Source: Stromatinia cepivora (taxonomy: Eukaryota > Ascomycota > Leotiomycetes > Helotiales > Sclerotiniaceae). From it: a stretch of DNA of 64,000 nucleotides. Below, one piece after another: positions 23,378-36,537 of this stretch (position 1 is the first letter of the stretch; every line of letters starts with the position of its first letter). The position numbers were made by a program, and so were the translations under genes. Location of the stretch: assembly GCA_014898415.1 (NCBI GenBank), contig RCTD01000014.1, positions 124,001 through 188,000 of the forward strand. The letters are read 5' to 3'. A model generated the notes under the pieces. The model was not told the origin of the DNA. It worked only from the letters and a program-made list of their open reading frames with translations, and searched no databases.

Positions 23378-25500
23378 GGTGTGATGAGTTTTATTTCCTG
23401 GCTAGGAAATGAAGTAAAGAGGAAGAAAGAGGATTATAGGGGGTGATCGACGCTTGGATCAGGCGTTCGTACCAAGTTTTAAAATATGGTACCGTGTCTC
23501 GAAGGTTGCTTTGTGTCTCGGGAACCAGTGTTCGAGAGGCTGTGAGTTGTATGCAAGAATGTAAAATATAAAATACAACCTAGTTATAGGATTTAAGATT
23601 GGGCCGTAGTGAATTGGTACGGTAACGTGATTAACTGATTTTCGTTCAATCAAGAAGATAAAACAACCGTAGATGTAGTTTTATTCTGGGGATTTTGCGG
23701 CTTTTCTCTTTTTTCAAAAAAGTCTATAGTAGGTGAATATTAGCCAAAGTGTTATGGGGTAAGAAATGCAATGCTGTGTGTAGTGTTGGCATCAACAACA
23801 GCACGGTGCACACCGCTAATTCTCCAAATTTTTAGGAATAAGAATTGACCGGAGAGTCAGGAAAAGAGAGTGGATGAGTGGGTGAGTGAGTGAGTGAGTG
23901 GGTGAGTGGGTAGGTGGGTGAGTGGGTGAGTGGATCAAGTATGTATGTAAGTATGTAAATATCCGAGCTTGCTCACCTTGTTGATGACTGTACGGCTTCA
24001 AAATAAAAAAAAAGGCCGCGATAAATTTCCACGTTCAGTTACTTTGTAATCCGCCAATCTGGACACTGGGTTGGCGGGGATGCGGGAAAGTCACAACGCA
24101 CGGGCGACCGTACAGCCGCTTAAAAATGATTTCGTTTTTTATTGCTCCCAAAGCAGATGAATGTAGATATAGTATTCCAATTTAGGAAAGCTGGTCAAAG
24201 TCTTTTGACTTTTATGTCGCTGGAAACAAAGAATCTTTCAGAGGCGACAGCGTATATGCGTTCTGTGGCCAGAGATGTACTGTAGGATCACTGTCCGTAT
24301 GAGCGGTAATTCCCAGAACTTGAGAGAATGTCTGAACCTCTTGTGAAGAGATGTTGGTTCGGGATCCTGCAGTGTCTGAGGCACGAGCCAAAGGTTCGTC
24401 TGATGAGATGATATGTCGAATCAGCGGCAAATGTGAGATGTGATGAGAGAAGTGCGTTTGAGTGGCGCGTTTCCAAACTTGGCAATTGAGGTTGCTTGAA
24501 TGAAGTTTGATCAATCCGCAAACTTATTCTCTCGACAAGAAGTGAACTTCGCCCGAAGTATAATGCTTCTTGTTTATGTATCGGCACTTAGGACTCGAGT
24601 CCTTCTGCGAATGTTCAAAGTCTTAACACCCAAGTATTCGCGTCGCAAAGATATATCTGTTTGTAGATGTTGTCCCAAGAGCGCGTCCTAGAAGAAAGAT
24701 TGATCCTTTGAAAGATTCGAACCACCGAGTGAATGTTTAGATAGATGTACTAGTATTCCGCCAGATGTTAGTGATTGTTTTGCCTTTCATTCAATGTGAT
24801 GGGTAAGGATGTGCAAACTTACATTAAGATTGTAATCTGATCTTACGGGATTGAACTGACGTTGGGTTGAAGTTGTAGTTTTCAAGGTGACACGAAGGCT
24901 AATGAGATGCCTCGGAAGAAACCATGCGATTGCTGCAGGGCGGAGAAAGAAGATTTAGAGATGGAGGCTGCTTCTGGGCTGAAGTAGAAGCTCGGGATAC
25001 AATGCGGCAGGTACTCCTTTTAATAGTTGATAATGCGCCGATATCTATTTTAAAGATATCATATAAAGAAATATTGTACAATCAAGATAAAATGCTCTGT
25101 TGATGATGTTCTTCAATTAGAAACAGCGAATGATAAGCTAAGATATCAAAGCGCAGAGTTTGCTTTTGGAAAAGAAGAGGGTTTGAGAAGATAGGGAAGG
25201 TGTCAATGTAATGTATCGTAAAAATAGAAGATGCTCAACTCACAGATGATTTTTTTGAATTTTTTTAGTGTTTTAGTGTTCTGATATGTGTGTAAGGCGC
25301 AGAAATGATAGATGGATTTTAAAAGCGCGGGATTTTGGGTATCTAGAGTAGAGTAGGAGGATTTGATTGACAAGGAATGCGGAATAATTGAGAAAAGACT
25401 GGGAGTAAGAGATGGAGGGATGGAGGGATGCAAAGATATTCGGGTCGAGGGGTTTTGAGAGGGGGGAATTCATGAACTAGAAGCAGGAAGCAGAAAAAAG
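23378..25500 (-). other. long putative 5' leader / upstream transcript of the C2H2 gene, with an intron
   Basis: No long coding frame. On the minus strand a complete intron can be drawn at 24750..24822: GTAAGT donor, CACTAAC branch, ATACTAG acceptor. A further GTGAGT donor sits near 25,243. This suggests a spliced non-coding leader or separate ncRNA upstream of the zinc-finger gene. The minus-strand sequence is pyrimidine-rich, as in long fungal leaders. Its connection to the coding exon at 23377 is inference. Confidence 0.35.
23873..23932. repeat. GAGTGGGT/GAGT microsatellite
   Basis: Degenerate GAGTG and GGTGAGT units over about 60 bp. The THSLTHPLTH-type translation on the minus strand is a consequence of the repeat, not a gene. 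Confidence 0.75.
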
Positions 25501-25972
25501 GGTTTCGAATCCTTCTTTTGGCCTTCTATTCGGCAATAGTGGGTGTCCACCGGGTCGAGGGTGTCTGAACTTTGAAGGGCTTGTCGATGGGTGATGGGTT
25601 GTCAATGCTTCTTTTTTTTTTCAATTTTACATTTTACAGGGCTTGTTAGGTTTTTGCAGGCTTTGTTAGTGGAGACTCAGGTTCCTGGTTTGTTGTTATG
25701 ACAAGAAAAAAGAGTCGCTAAAACTTTAAAACACACAGGTGGGTGGTCAGAACTTTAGGTAGGAGAATTGGGGGAAAAAAAATAAAAAATGACCAGGGAC
25801 ATGGAGAATTAAGAGAATTAATAAGAAGAGGGAAAAAGATTTAAGACAAGATTTGAAAGTAAAGAAAAGACTGGTAGATTTGGTTGAAAGTTTTTTTTTT
25901 TTTTAATTTGATAAAGATATATTCTACTTTACTATCTTTGCTATAGTAATTAACATAGAATTCGAAGGGTCA

Positions 25973-26015
25973 AGACTGGTAGACTGGTAGACTGGTAGAC
26001 TGGTAGACTGGTAGA
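25973..26015. repeat. AGACTGGTAG decamer tandem repeat (about 4 copies)
   Basis: Perfect 10-bp unit repeated head to tail. Non-coding. Confidence 0.85.
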
Positions 26016-29000
26016 CAGACTGTGGACTTGTTGCCAGTGGTTGGTCATTACGAACTCAAAGAAAAAGCAGCTTCGATGGATATAGATATAATCTACTGTC
26101 TACTACTCACTGTATAATGTCTACTGCATGGGCATATAAGCATCCGATACGTGCAAGGGCAAAATTGCAATTAATGAACAAAAAGAGAGATGGCTTGAAG
26201 TCTGCCGATCAAAACCTCCACTTCTTAATCTACTTTCTCATCCACTTCCTTTTTAATGTAAATACTTACTTGCACTTGGCTAGATGAAGTACACTGTACG
26301 AAGTACAGCAGTACTTTTAAACTTTTCCAAGATCCCCTAGTCTATCACCCTTGTCAAATCCGACTCAATCCTATAGATCCTGTCACCGCGATCTCTCTGC
26401 TTAACGCAGGCTCCAGCAAATGGACGTACTGTACAGCACATAACTCGTTATAGGTTCAATGAAAGGGGCTGGTATCTGGGGCGTATATCAAACCCTGCCT
26501 CGCGTTCCAGTGCTGCACACCTATTGACTGCAGGCGTTGATTGCCACAGCTTCATGCCACTTTCATCCTTTCATTCAAAACCACTTACGGTGGACCCAAG
26601 GGTAAGCTTGACGGGATTATGCTAACACCGGTTCAGTATCATAACCATTCCGAGCTCTCGTCACTCCCATGCCATCTTTTCCAATTGTGGTAAATTAACT
26701 CTATTTAGAATGTCTGTCCATATCCATGTCCACCATTCACCATGTATCTTCACGATGAATGATGATCGAGTGACCAAAAGCCACAGGGGGGTCCGTTTCC
26801 ATTCATAGTCCCTCAATCAACGGCGCCCCACGACACATATTACTTCCCACCTGTAGAATATCTCGTACCCTAGTTTTCTAGAATGTCTCTGAACCCTCCG
26901 ACCACCGCCTTTATCATATGGACTTGCCTGGTGCACGATTTGTGACCTCACAAGCGCTACGCTGTACCCGATTTTAAAGTCAAGGAGCGTGAGTTACAAG
27001 TGGTAAAGCACGCTGCCGCACTAAATCATTTATCCCGTATTGAGCCTACAGGAAACATCAGTCATCTCCTGAGGAATTCCACCCTGGCAAACCTTGAGCA
27101 GCTTCTTGATACTCGATAGTAGATATACCGCCTCCTAGGTCTCAAATCTCCAAAACATCCCAGAAACTGCTATCCATCTCCTTACTCGCCCGGCGCCGGC
27201 CCCACGTGTCTCGCGTTGGACCGAGGGTCGTGAAGGCTTTTCAAAAGCTATCGAAGAGTCTTCAGCACATTCCGCAAGTTCTATATTCGAGATTTTGAGA
27301 TTGGTAAGTGCACCTCTAATATATCGTCTGTCAACAAGTGAGTGATCGTACCGTACCGATTCCGTTCTTAGTTGAATACGCAGGTGGGACTAAATGATAT
27401 GCAAGGCCACTCACTGTTCACAAAGTGGTTATTATACAAATTATTCAGGAATGACCTACCTAAGGTATCCGGGAGAAGTAATGCTGTCAGGCACAGGCAC
27501 AGACACCGGCACACTGTGGCTTAGCTTTTTAGGAGTTTTACCAAAGTTAGCTTCACCCATCAAGCATTACCATGTTCGGACTGGTAAATTTTGTGACGGT
27601 GTAGCGTACGTATCTACTAGAATGATACCAGGGGAGTCATTCTGCTCTTGCCCCTGAGCGGGAGAGTATCCGGAAAAATCTTGTACACATTGCACAACGC
27701 TCAAATCCCGATCTCGTGACTTGTTCTTTACTTAAATGCATTTGTAGAGCTTTATTCAGAGATAATGCAGTATTCCTTGCACGGTAGTCTTCATAAAATG
27801 AGTGCCTTTTGGTACTGGCTAAGGAAACCCGAACCACCCTAGGAAAGTCCAAAGTTCACATAGGCGACATGTTTCGGATGTACGTACTTGGTTTGTATAC
27901 AGAGTCGAAATTGCTTTTCATCTTCTTGAAGAATCTAAAGATCAAATTTCTTCTATTCGATGATATGATAGGAATTGGATGAGTATTATGCGGTAAATAA
28001 AACGGTACAATCCTTGAGAAGTTGACGTATAGATTATCGGGTAAAGGTTGATAACGTGAAAAGAAATCAGCTGGTTGGTGTGGCAATAATAAAGGGTAAA
28101 GGGGTGCTGTATTTACACAATGTGATGAGATACACAATAGTAAAACATAGCCACAAGGAAACTTCTCCGTAAACTGGTGGCGTCATATGAATCTGAAGTT
28201 CTGAACCTCCTTCCTTCCATACTGTTGCAATAGGTGATCAACGGAGGTTACCTAGTGGCCACTGCCATTTCGGTTACTAACTTACACTTTCCTGGAAATT
28301 GAACAGTTTTTGTATGGTAGACTAATCAGCTAGCTAACTTATCGAAAACTTCTAGAAGGTTTTAAGACTTTCTTTTTCATATCGAGAACCGAAGAAATGA
28401 AGAAATGTCTCTTTCCGAAGTTTATCACCGTTCCCTTTAATCAATATTATCAGATAGTTTCCATCTGTACCAAATTATCAACGATATCTATCAAACGCAA
28501 GTACCGGAATATGCCCAAGGACATAAGAATAGTATCTCCTCCCCAGTCAAAATGGACAATCTCTTGATAATAGCTCCTCCGAGTCTGAGTCTTCTCCCCT
28601 GTTTGCTCCGTTCCGCCGTTCTCTTCCTTGTAGATTTGTCACATTCAATTCTATTGGCAATTAACACCGGAAGCTCGGACAAAAGCTAAGTTCATCTACC
28701 TCCCCGGAATTGTGTTTCGCATTTGGTTAAGTTTATGCTTAGGACATATGAGTATCACAGCTTTTTCAACCCTTCGCTGCAAGAGCCCCCACTATCCTAA
28801 CTTTCCCAAGAGCGCTTCGCTATACGGAACCATGCTTCTTTTTCTTATTAAAACGTGTGAACCCTGTCAAGTCGTCAGATCTAATTTCCATTTTACCAAA
28901 GGCCATGGCTTTGGATTTGTTGAATGAAAGACCGGGTCACTTTCCAATCCATGCGTTGTCTTTACCAAGTGCAGTCTTTTTCTACTACCGGAGACACTAC

Positions 29001-32000
29001 TTCTCAAGCCTACTGTAACAGTTCCACTTAGATTGTTGCCTTTTTACAAATTTCCAGCAAGGGGAATCCGAAAATAATAACTAATTCTCGGAGAAACTTG
29101 AAGTTTCTTCCAAGTTTCTCATTCATAGAAAGACGTTTATGATATCAAATTACGTGGTCACCAGTGTCAAGTTGTCTACAATTTAGTGCTTGGACTCAGC
29201 CTCTTTCCATAATATATGTTCTGTATAGTCCTAGGTATCCTGTTTTGTAACTTTGATTAAATGGTAGCCTGGCGAACTACATGTTCAAGCGCTCACGATG
29301 TCATGTAAGAGTGGGAAAGTTCCTCAATGTTAGCCGCTAACGTCCCAGAAACGGGATATTACGCTTTCCCAGCACATCAGAGTTCAACTTCGACCAGGAA
29401 TAGAAAATTGGGAGCAGAATGATTCGTCAGACTTCAAGGATGTGCCATCACGGCAGCCATTATTAATTTAATTAATTACCGGAACCGTATTAGCCATGAT
29501 ACCAAGACGCTAGAAGCTCCATCAAACCTTCTAGAACAAGGACATCAATGTTTCACCCTCATATCCGACCTTATGGATCCATGGACTCAGAATTATCATC
29601 ATGTAACCTCAGAGCAAAGGGAAAGAAAGCAAACAAACGAACAAGAAATCGGCCAGACCGACCGGAACTTGAGAAATAATCCGCTCCGCAAAGGTTAACA
29701 AGCGAAGTAACCTACATAGCTACGCAGCTACCCAGGGATGCTGAGCAAAACCCTCATTCCTTCCATGATTATTCCAGAGGAAGTTTTGATAGATGACGTT
29801 GCATTGCTCTCTTATGCTTAAATCAATTACCTCTTCGAGTTTGAACAATCGTTAGATCAACTATTAACTGATCCCAATATTCAGCTACGATGTTGAACCA
29901 TCGAAAAATTGTTCCGCACCTCATGCACTTGTACACCTATTAAAGTTTAATTTCTTTAACTTCCAATATTTCAATGCTAATTACGTTGTTATTCTTGCCT
30001 TGGACACGTTAATTTACCCTACCATGCTCATCAAATGCCTACACTGTAGGCTTTTTCATATACTGGGTCGTTGCAATTCTGCACGACACACGACGTAGCC
30101 AATGCGTTGCAAGAACTTTGTTTCGTACTCTGTCATGAAGCATAGAAAAAAGAAATTATTAGGCTGAAATTGCTTCTTCACAGACAGCGACTAATGTATA
30201 TCAAGCGTGCCATTGCTATTTTGGTAATCTGCATTCTCTGCGAGGTAAGATTTGCATTCTAGCGTCACGATTCCTCGTGGCATTTCTGATTTTGGAATAC
30301 TCTGATAGATCGCCGAGGTTAGAAGCTCACTACAGAAATATCCGATAAAGAAGAGGCTGAAGGAGCACTGGCAAAGAGTAGGCAAAGTTGACTACTCATC
30401 CTTACCTACGGTTACATCAGTGCATTTTAGCATGAGAACTAATGAGCGGGAAGATGTCATATCGCTAGATTTTGGGCTCGTCCTCCCGCAGCCGAAGAGC
30501 TTTTGCCAGTTAGTGGCGCATACCACGTCCTCCCGTCTTCTTGCTGAACAAGTTCATACATCAAAATCCTTTCGGGGTACATAGATCATGGCCGGGTTAA
30601 TGCTGCTTTGTACTTGTTTCGCTCCACAAAAGCTCGTCTTTCCCACTTATGCACCCATTGATGCTTCAAATGCTCGCTTCCTTTCCAAGATCGGGTTGAT
30701 CCCTGGGAATTACGATTTCAAGTTCATGCCTCACAGGCAATATGCTTCGCTACTCGTAACATGCTAGACTTTTTTGTCTACTTCATAGAAAGCATTACCA
30801 CAATGCGGCTTCCGCTATGAGGTTTGGATTGAAATGCGACCCTGACTAGTACTTAGTCGCGTTTGGTCCTGAAATTTCCACGTGGATCTTGAGGATTGAA
30901 GAAACTTGGTGTCTTTTAGAGCGGTTTACGTCGCATGAGGCGTCTCGCATCAAGCCATATATCACATCCCCCGCTGAAGCGAAAGATTCAACGACTCGTG
31001 ACATTTTGCATGTTAAGATTATACACCGCACAAAATTTGTACACCGCCTAGAGCATCATATTGACCGACTAACGATCTACAAATCATAGGCCTTTGTTTC
31101 CAGAGATTGAGTTGAAGTCGCTCCACTGTTGTTTAAATCCATACCACCAATTCCATTAGTTGCTTCAAATTGAGTAAATTTTCATGTGCTAATGAGAGAG
31201 GGAGACCCCATATCCCTTTTTTGGTACTATTAGAAGGCAGCTGAAAACCAGAAAACCAAAACAGTCTGTACTTAAGGACACTAAATTCAGAGTGGCGTCG
31301 TCTTGATCATCAGCCACAGACTAACCGACTCAGTTCAGTAAATTGATATGAGATAGATCTTCTTCAACAAACGACAAGACCCCACCACAAAAATCAGAGT
31401 CTCACCATAGAACGGGAAGATGAGTTAGAACTCGAGCATGCTGTCACACCAAATCTAACAACTCATCACGGAATTTCAATGGTAACTTCCGGTGCGCACA
31501 CTAGAACTATGAGCTAATAAATAAGTAAAGCTCAATTCTATCAAGAGACTTTCCCTAAAAACTTTCCTTTCTTCTTATTAAACATGGGTTTGCGACCTTG
31601 GGTGATGGAAAACCCACTTAGTACTTAAACTAATAGCCTCAATATTGATGTGCGATTGATCATGTAGCGCCGCTTATGCAGTAGCATGACATGACATGAC
31701 TTGTGAAGGTTAATAGAGTGAGTTGTGTAGCTTAGGGAGGGGAGTAGCGGTGGAATGGTAACCTTAACATAACACGGATTGAGTGCGAGATGTTATGATT
31801 TTAGCTTTGGGGAAGAGTATGAAATCTGCATTGGGTTTTGAAATGTGGAATGTGGAATTTGCTTTTGGTATTGTATTGTTGAGTAATCTTATCAATGGAT
31901 TGATTGATGCGAAAGAGATGGGACCCAAATTCCAATTCCTGAACTCGTGCTCAAGGTAATAATTTGCTGCTATCCATCAAATATCAATCAACACACCATC

Positions 32001-32252
32001 CCATCCCATCCCATTTCCCAGTAATCATTATGTGAATCAGTAGTTAGTTCCACATGACCATATCCAAACACTTACATACTTCCCTTCCACAAAATCCCTC
32101 TATTGCATCTCGCGAATCTATCCTCATCTCATCTCATCTCATCGCCATAAGCTGCGCAGTGCACAGTTACCCCACGATCTACATACGTATACATTTGCCA
32201 TCGCTCCCGTCGTCGTGGAGTCTCATCTCTGCCCGGACAGCACACTGGCAAG

Positions 32253-32286
32253 TGCTGTGCTGTGCTGTGCTGTTCTGTGCTGTGCA
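32253..32286. repeat. TGTGC pentamer repeat
   Basis: About six copies of a GCTGT/TGTGC unit with one interruption. A short plus-strand frame across it is a by-product. Confidence 0.7.
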
Positions 32287-33151
32287 TTGAACTTGGTTCA
32301 AGGAATTTGCTTGTAATAACGGGATTTAAAAGCGGGATAGACGCCCAAGTGGATGGGATGGGATGTGAGGGAAGGAGAGAAGATCGTTTTCTGAGCTGTG
32401 CGTATTTCGCGCTTTGCACTTGTGTTGGCGGTTGCTTGTCGGGAGTTGGGTTTGCATTTGGATGGGATGGGATGTGCTGTTCGTGGTTACATAGTCAGAT
32501 CTCGAGTGAGTTATTTGGGGGGTGGCATCAGGATGGGGAGTTGTGCTTGTTCTACTATACTATGAATATGTTATATCTCCTGATATGGTGGCTTTCGAAT
32601 ATAATTCTTGAAAGTTTGACTAGCAGTAGTATCAATATTTCTGCCCTGCATGATTTCACTTTGAGATAATCCCATATCTCGAATAACGTTCTATACCGTG
32701 CCATATTATATAACATTCAATATAATCCTCCGTACATTTTCACACATAACATAATCCCGCATTCATGTAATATCCCGGCCTACGGCAAAGGATTGAGGAA
32801 ATCTCGCCTCATTTTACCTCACATGTTTCATTTGAGTTCCATTATATCTGTATTCTCAGTACGACCTTGCCATGTATTAGCTGACGGTATTCATACAAAT
32901 TATTGTTATGATAACCAAAGTCAGTAATCCAATTTCACAAGTCCATGTAAGTTAATCCGTCACTAGTTCTGAAAGATGGGAAATCCATGGTCCGGATTAC
33001 CACAGTGTCACAGCCTGATATAAGAATTCATATGTAAGAGCTATTACTCTCGATTGTGGAAAAACCATGCATATATTATTATATTCTCTAAAACGTTTAA
33101 GCCATCCAGTCCATCAACTCTAATACATTACATGAGCACTGTCACCACTGC

Positions 33152-33535
33152 TCAATCATTCCACCATTTGTCTGGAGGCTCAGCAGCCGCGCTATGATTA
33201 TCGGCTGGCTTTTTGAGATAGGACGCCTCGTTGCTATCATCGGTGTCGTAGTTGTCATGATAACTAATATCTCCATCACCACCAGTATCGGCCGGCTTTT
33301 TGAGATAGGACGCCTCATTGTTTTCATCGGTGTCGTAGTTGTCATGATGACTAATATCTCCATCACCGTCGGTATTGGCTGTTGCATACTCGATGCCCTC
33401 CCTGGGTTTGTCTACCCGCTGTTTTGATTTGTTGATTTCTTTGCCTCCTCGAGTTCTTTTCGGCTTCTTCGGCTTCTTCGGCTTTTCCGGTGCCTGTGAA
33501 CTTTTGTCCTTCTTCCAGACGCTCAGGATACCCAT
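33152..33535 (-). CDS. orphan small protein with two 29-residue internal repeats
   Basis: 127 aa, single exon. The N-terminal third is strongly basic (KPKKPKKPKRTRGGKE). Then two tandem 29-residue units follow (about 57-85 and 86-114), each reading GDGDIS-x-HDNYDTD-x2-NEASYLKKPAD, and the protein ends DKWWND. The repeats are acidic and Asn/Asp-rich and look disordered. The units are close copies with conservative changes (HH/YH, EN/DS), which suggests selection on the protein and argues for a real gene despite its small size. There is no signal peptide, membrane segment or recognised domain. No neighbour gives a clue to its role. Confidence 0.6.
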   Translation of the reverse strand: MGILSVWKKDKSSQAPEKPKKPKKPKRTRGGKEINKSKQRVDKPREGIEYATANTDGDGDISHHDNYDTDENNEASYLKKPADTGGDGDISYHDNYDTDDSNEASYLKKPADNHSAAAEPPDKWWND

Positions 33536-36500
33536 GGCGTTTGATTTCAGGAACTGCGGGAGGTAAGGTTAAGGTGTTGTAGGGTGGGAGTATGAGGAAA
33601 TAAGAGCCTAGAGGGGAGTGTAAAGCAGCTTTGATGACGGTGTGCAGTTACTTGATACTCGAAGTGTCGTATGAGAAGAGAGATAACAATGAAATATTGA
33701 GTTGGTGTGTGATTAATATCGAGGAAATGTGGTCAAAGATGCTGTATCGAACCAGTACTGCGCCGAGGAATTCTTCTTGTATAGAAATTCTCTACTATGC
33801 TCGTTAGTTCCCTCTGCATCCAAAACACAGTGTGGGAAGATTACTTACTAAAAAGATATTTGATCAACAGATGTGGTGAAGAAGGAAAGTGCAAAGGAAA
33901 TGGACTGTGGGACAACTTAAATAGCCAGAGAGAGAGAGGGTCTCCGAATCATTACGTGAGTCTTCACCAGTTGAGTGAGTAACATACATGATACGGCATA
34001 TATAGTTGGACTCGGAGTCATAATGCTATTCATTCTGAAATGACTCCAAAGGTCATTGATCCAAAACTTTACATTGTCTATGATTGACCTGAATATATAA
34101 TGGACATTGAACGTCCTCGGTACTCGCCCAATGCAGTGCTGACAATCAAAACAGACATTCAATGTTCTCGTCCAAATCAATCGTCCTAACTACTCATTTT
34201 CTATGCGTGTATGTCAGCTTTGGTCTTGGGGAATGAGAACATATGACTGAATATGATGGAATAAACAGATTGATATCTCCATTTATTTGCATAATGACGA
34301 CATTTCTTCACCTGGAATACCCATCCAAGCTACATTATTCCATCCTAACCTAGTTAATAGACATCCTTTGCTATCAGCTAATTTCCACTTGCACTCATCA
34401 AGTACAAGCTTAGCGTAAGGTTTCATGAGATCAGAGTATGTGTCTTCATTTTTTGACAGCATTCTTTATAGCATATCTCTTTTTCATACTTCCTCTGCCC
34501 TACAGCACAGCGCAGAATTAGTCCCTCACATCACCCCTCAAAAACGTGTTTTCAGCTTCTGTATTTCTCGAAAAGGTCTCTGGAAACAATAAATGGCGTC
34601 CCATTGCAACGACTTATTTGTACACAATCTCCAAGCACTTGACGCCTTTCATAGGGAAGAGTGCATGCAAACTTAATACGACCAAGCATCACGACGATAC
34701 GAATGCTTTCATATCGACACCAGGTGATAGAAAATCAGGGATGGATGTTCTGTGGGGAAAGTCTGGGGGTTGTGAAACGTGGATGATTAATAGAAGAAAT
34801 CCGTCAAAGAGGTAGTAAGACTATCAAATGGATGTCCATGAGGGCTTTATATTGACAGACTCTTGGATATCTGTTCAGGGTAGGTTTCACCAGATCTGTG
34901 TTGTTGATAAAATAATCTAGGCCACATGAAGCAATAGATCATTGGACACAGTACACAAGATCATCATGTCACCCAAGAAATTCGGCACTGCGTCCTGAAT
35001 GTGAATTGTATCTGAGGTGGTAATGCTTTCTGTAAGACGACGCGATAGAGACTACATCGTTGGTTTACTATGAAGGTCTCAAGTAATTGATCGTGATAAT
35101 GGAACTGGGGATGTGATGGTCTTCCAGCCTTGCTCGAATATTTTACAAAGTGTGTGCTACCAAAGGATGAAGGTCGTGAAGATTTTGTTGAGACTGCTGA
35201 TATAAATGTGTATTGAACAACATTTGATCAAGGCAATGCTATTACTTGGAGCCTTTAGAATGAGATTTTCCTGGAACTGCCCAGCAGCCGGCTTCCTCTG
35301 CCCCCTCCCCCTCCCCCAAAAAATATTTGATCAAGGGTAATGAGACTCAAATATTCAAGCAGGTATATCTACTTCCCTGCACGAGAAGGGCGTTAAAATA
35401 AGCTAGTGCAATTGGCAGCTGAAACTGATATGTGGGTACAAGAAGAATGGCATATAAGGCTATGTATGAGTGTAACCTCCGAGGTCAAGGAGTATGTCCG
35501 CCGAAACTAACAAGTAAAACTTAAGGATATACCAATGTTACGGTAGCAAATACTAAGTATAATAGGTAAAATGGGGGCTCCGAGCGACAACATTCTACAT
35601 TATCAGAGTGAATCTCGGAGTGAATGCAAACCATACAATCATTAATATAGAGTCAGACTTCATTTAGACTTCCTTTCGGGCCTCATGACCGAAGTGATGA
35701 ATCTCCTTGAGATGGAAAAAAAAACATTGCAGATAACATCGGTATGGGTTGGCAAGAATTTGGTTGTGATTATTGTAAGAGTATGAGGTTGAAATGTCAG
35801 AAAACGTAATAGACTTGGCAACATAACATTCTCCTTCGATATTACCAACATTCTCAAGGAAGAACCTTATCAGCGACAGCCAATCCTGTCAAGACTCGGA
35901 TGTGCACTTATCAGGCGTCACATAACATAACTACCAGACAACGGCGTAGAGCACACATCCAATTGAAAACAACAGAAAGGTTTACATAACCTTCACTGCA
36001 TGACCACAAGCGGAGAACACTTGATCTCTCTCCGGAGTCCGTAATAGCAACACAAGTTCCTAGTGTTATTACTAAGTATTTCGTACAGCCGTTAAGGAGG
36101 GGGAGAAGCTAAATAAAGAATAGACTTGTAACTGGCGCGCAAGTCGTTGAAGAAGGAATTTTAGGGAAGAATGCGCGCGGGTTTGAGGTTGAGAATTTAT
36201 GTACCGCTTTTAGGGTCTCTTCTTTTTTCTCACATCTCACATCTCACATCTCTGACTTGCACCAAACCGTACAATTTTCGTATAAATGCCACAATTGAAA
36301 ATTTAAAAAAAGAGATCGTCGATGAACTATAAAATTTCCTCGAAAAAAGCACAAGAAAACAAAACGATATGAGACACAGCAGCTTTACGACCCTTGCATG
36401 AAGACGTCGCTTGGGGCCAAGCCAATATCTTTTCTCGTAGGATTGTCACAGGATCAACAACTTCAATTGGGAATTTCAATTAATCGCACTTTCATTCTCT

Positions 36501-36537
36501 TTCCTTCGATCTTTCGTCGAAATATGAGTGCACCATA
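33536..36537. other. intergenic, no gene recognised
   Basis: Upstream of the orphan gene and of the carboxypeptidase gene. A frame at 34546..34815 (89 codons) has no recognisable content. A C-rich run (CCCCTCCCCC) lies near 35,305. The last 300 bp (CT-rich, CTTTC runs) are the likely carboxypeptidase promoter. Confidence 0.4.

Larger units (their letters stand above)
25501..33151. other. long gene-poor region
   Basis: About 7.6 kb in which the longest frames are under 140 codons, overlap randomly on both strands and show no domain, signal peptide plus exon structure, or conserved motif. No tRNA, transposase or reverse-transcriptase motif was recognised. It contains a decamer repeat (25973-26015) and a GCTGT run (32253-32286). 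It may hold decayed elements or unrecognised ncRNA, but I cannot support any. Confidence 0.4.

Noticed and set aside
24700..24730. tRNA B-box-like GGTTCGAATCT on the minus strand
   Set aside because: No A box or acceptor stem at the right distance. Nearby splice signals explain the region better.
34546..34815. 89-codon plus-strand frame upstream of the carboxypeptidase gene
   Set aside because: No recognisable domain, signal peptide or splice partners. Length is compatible with chance.
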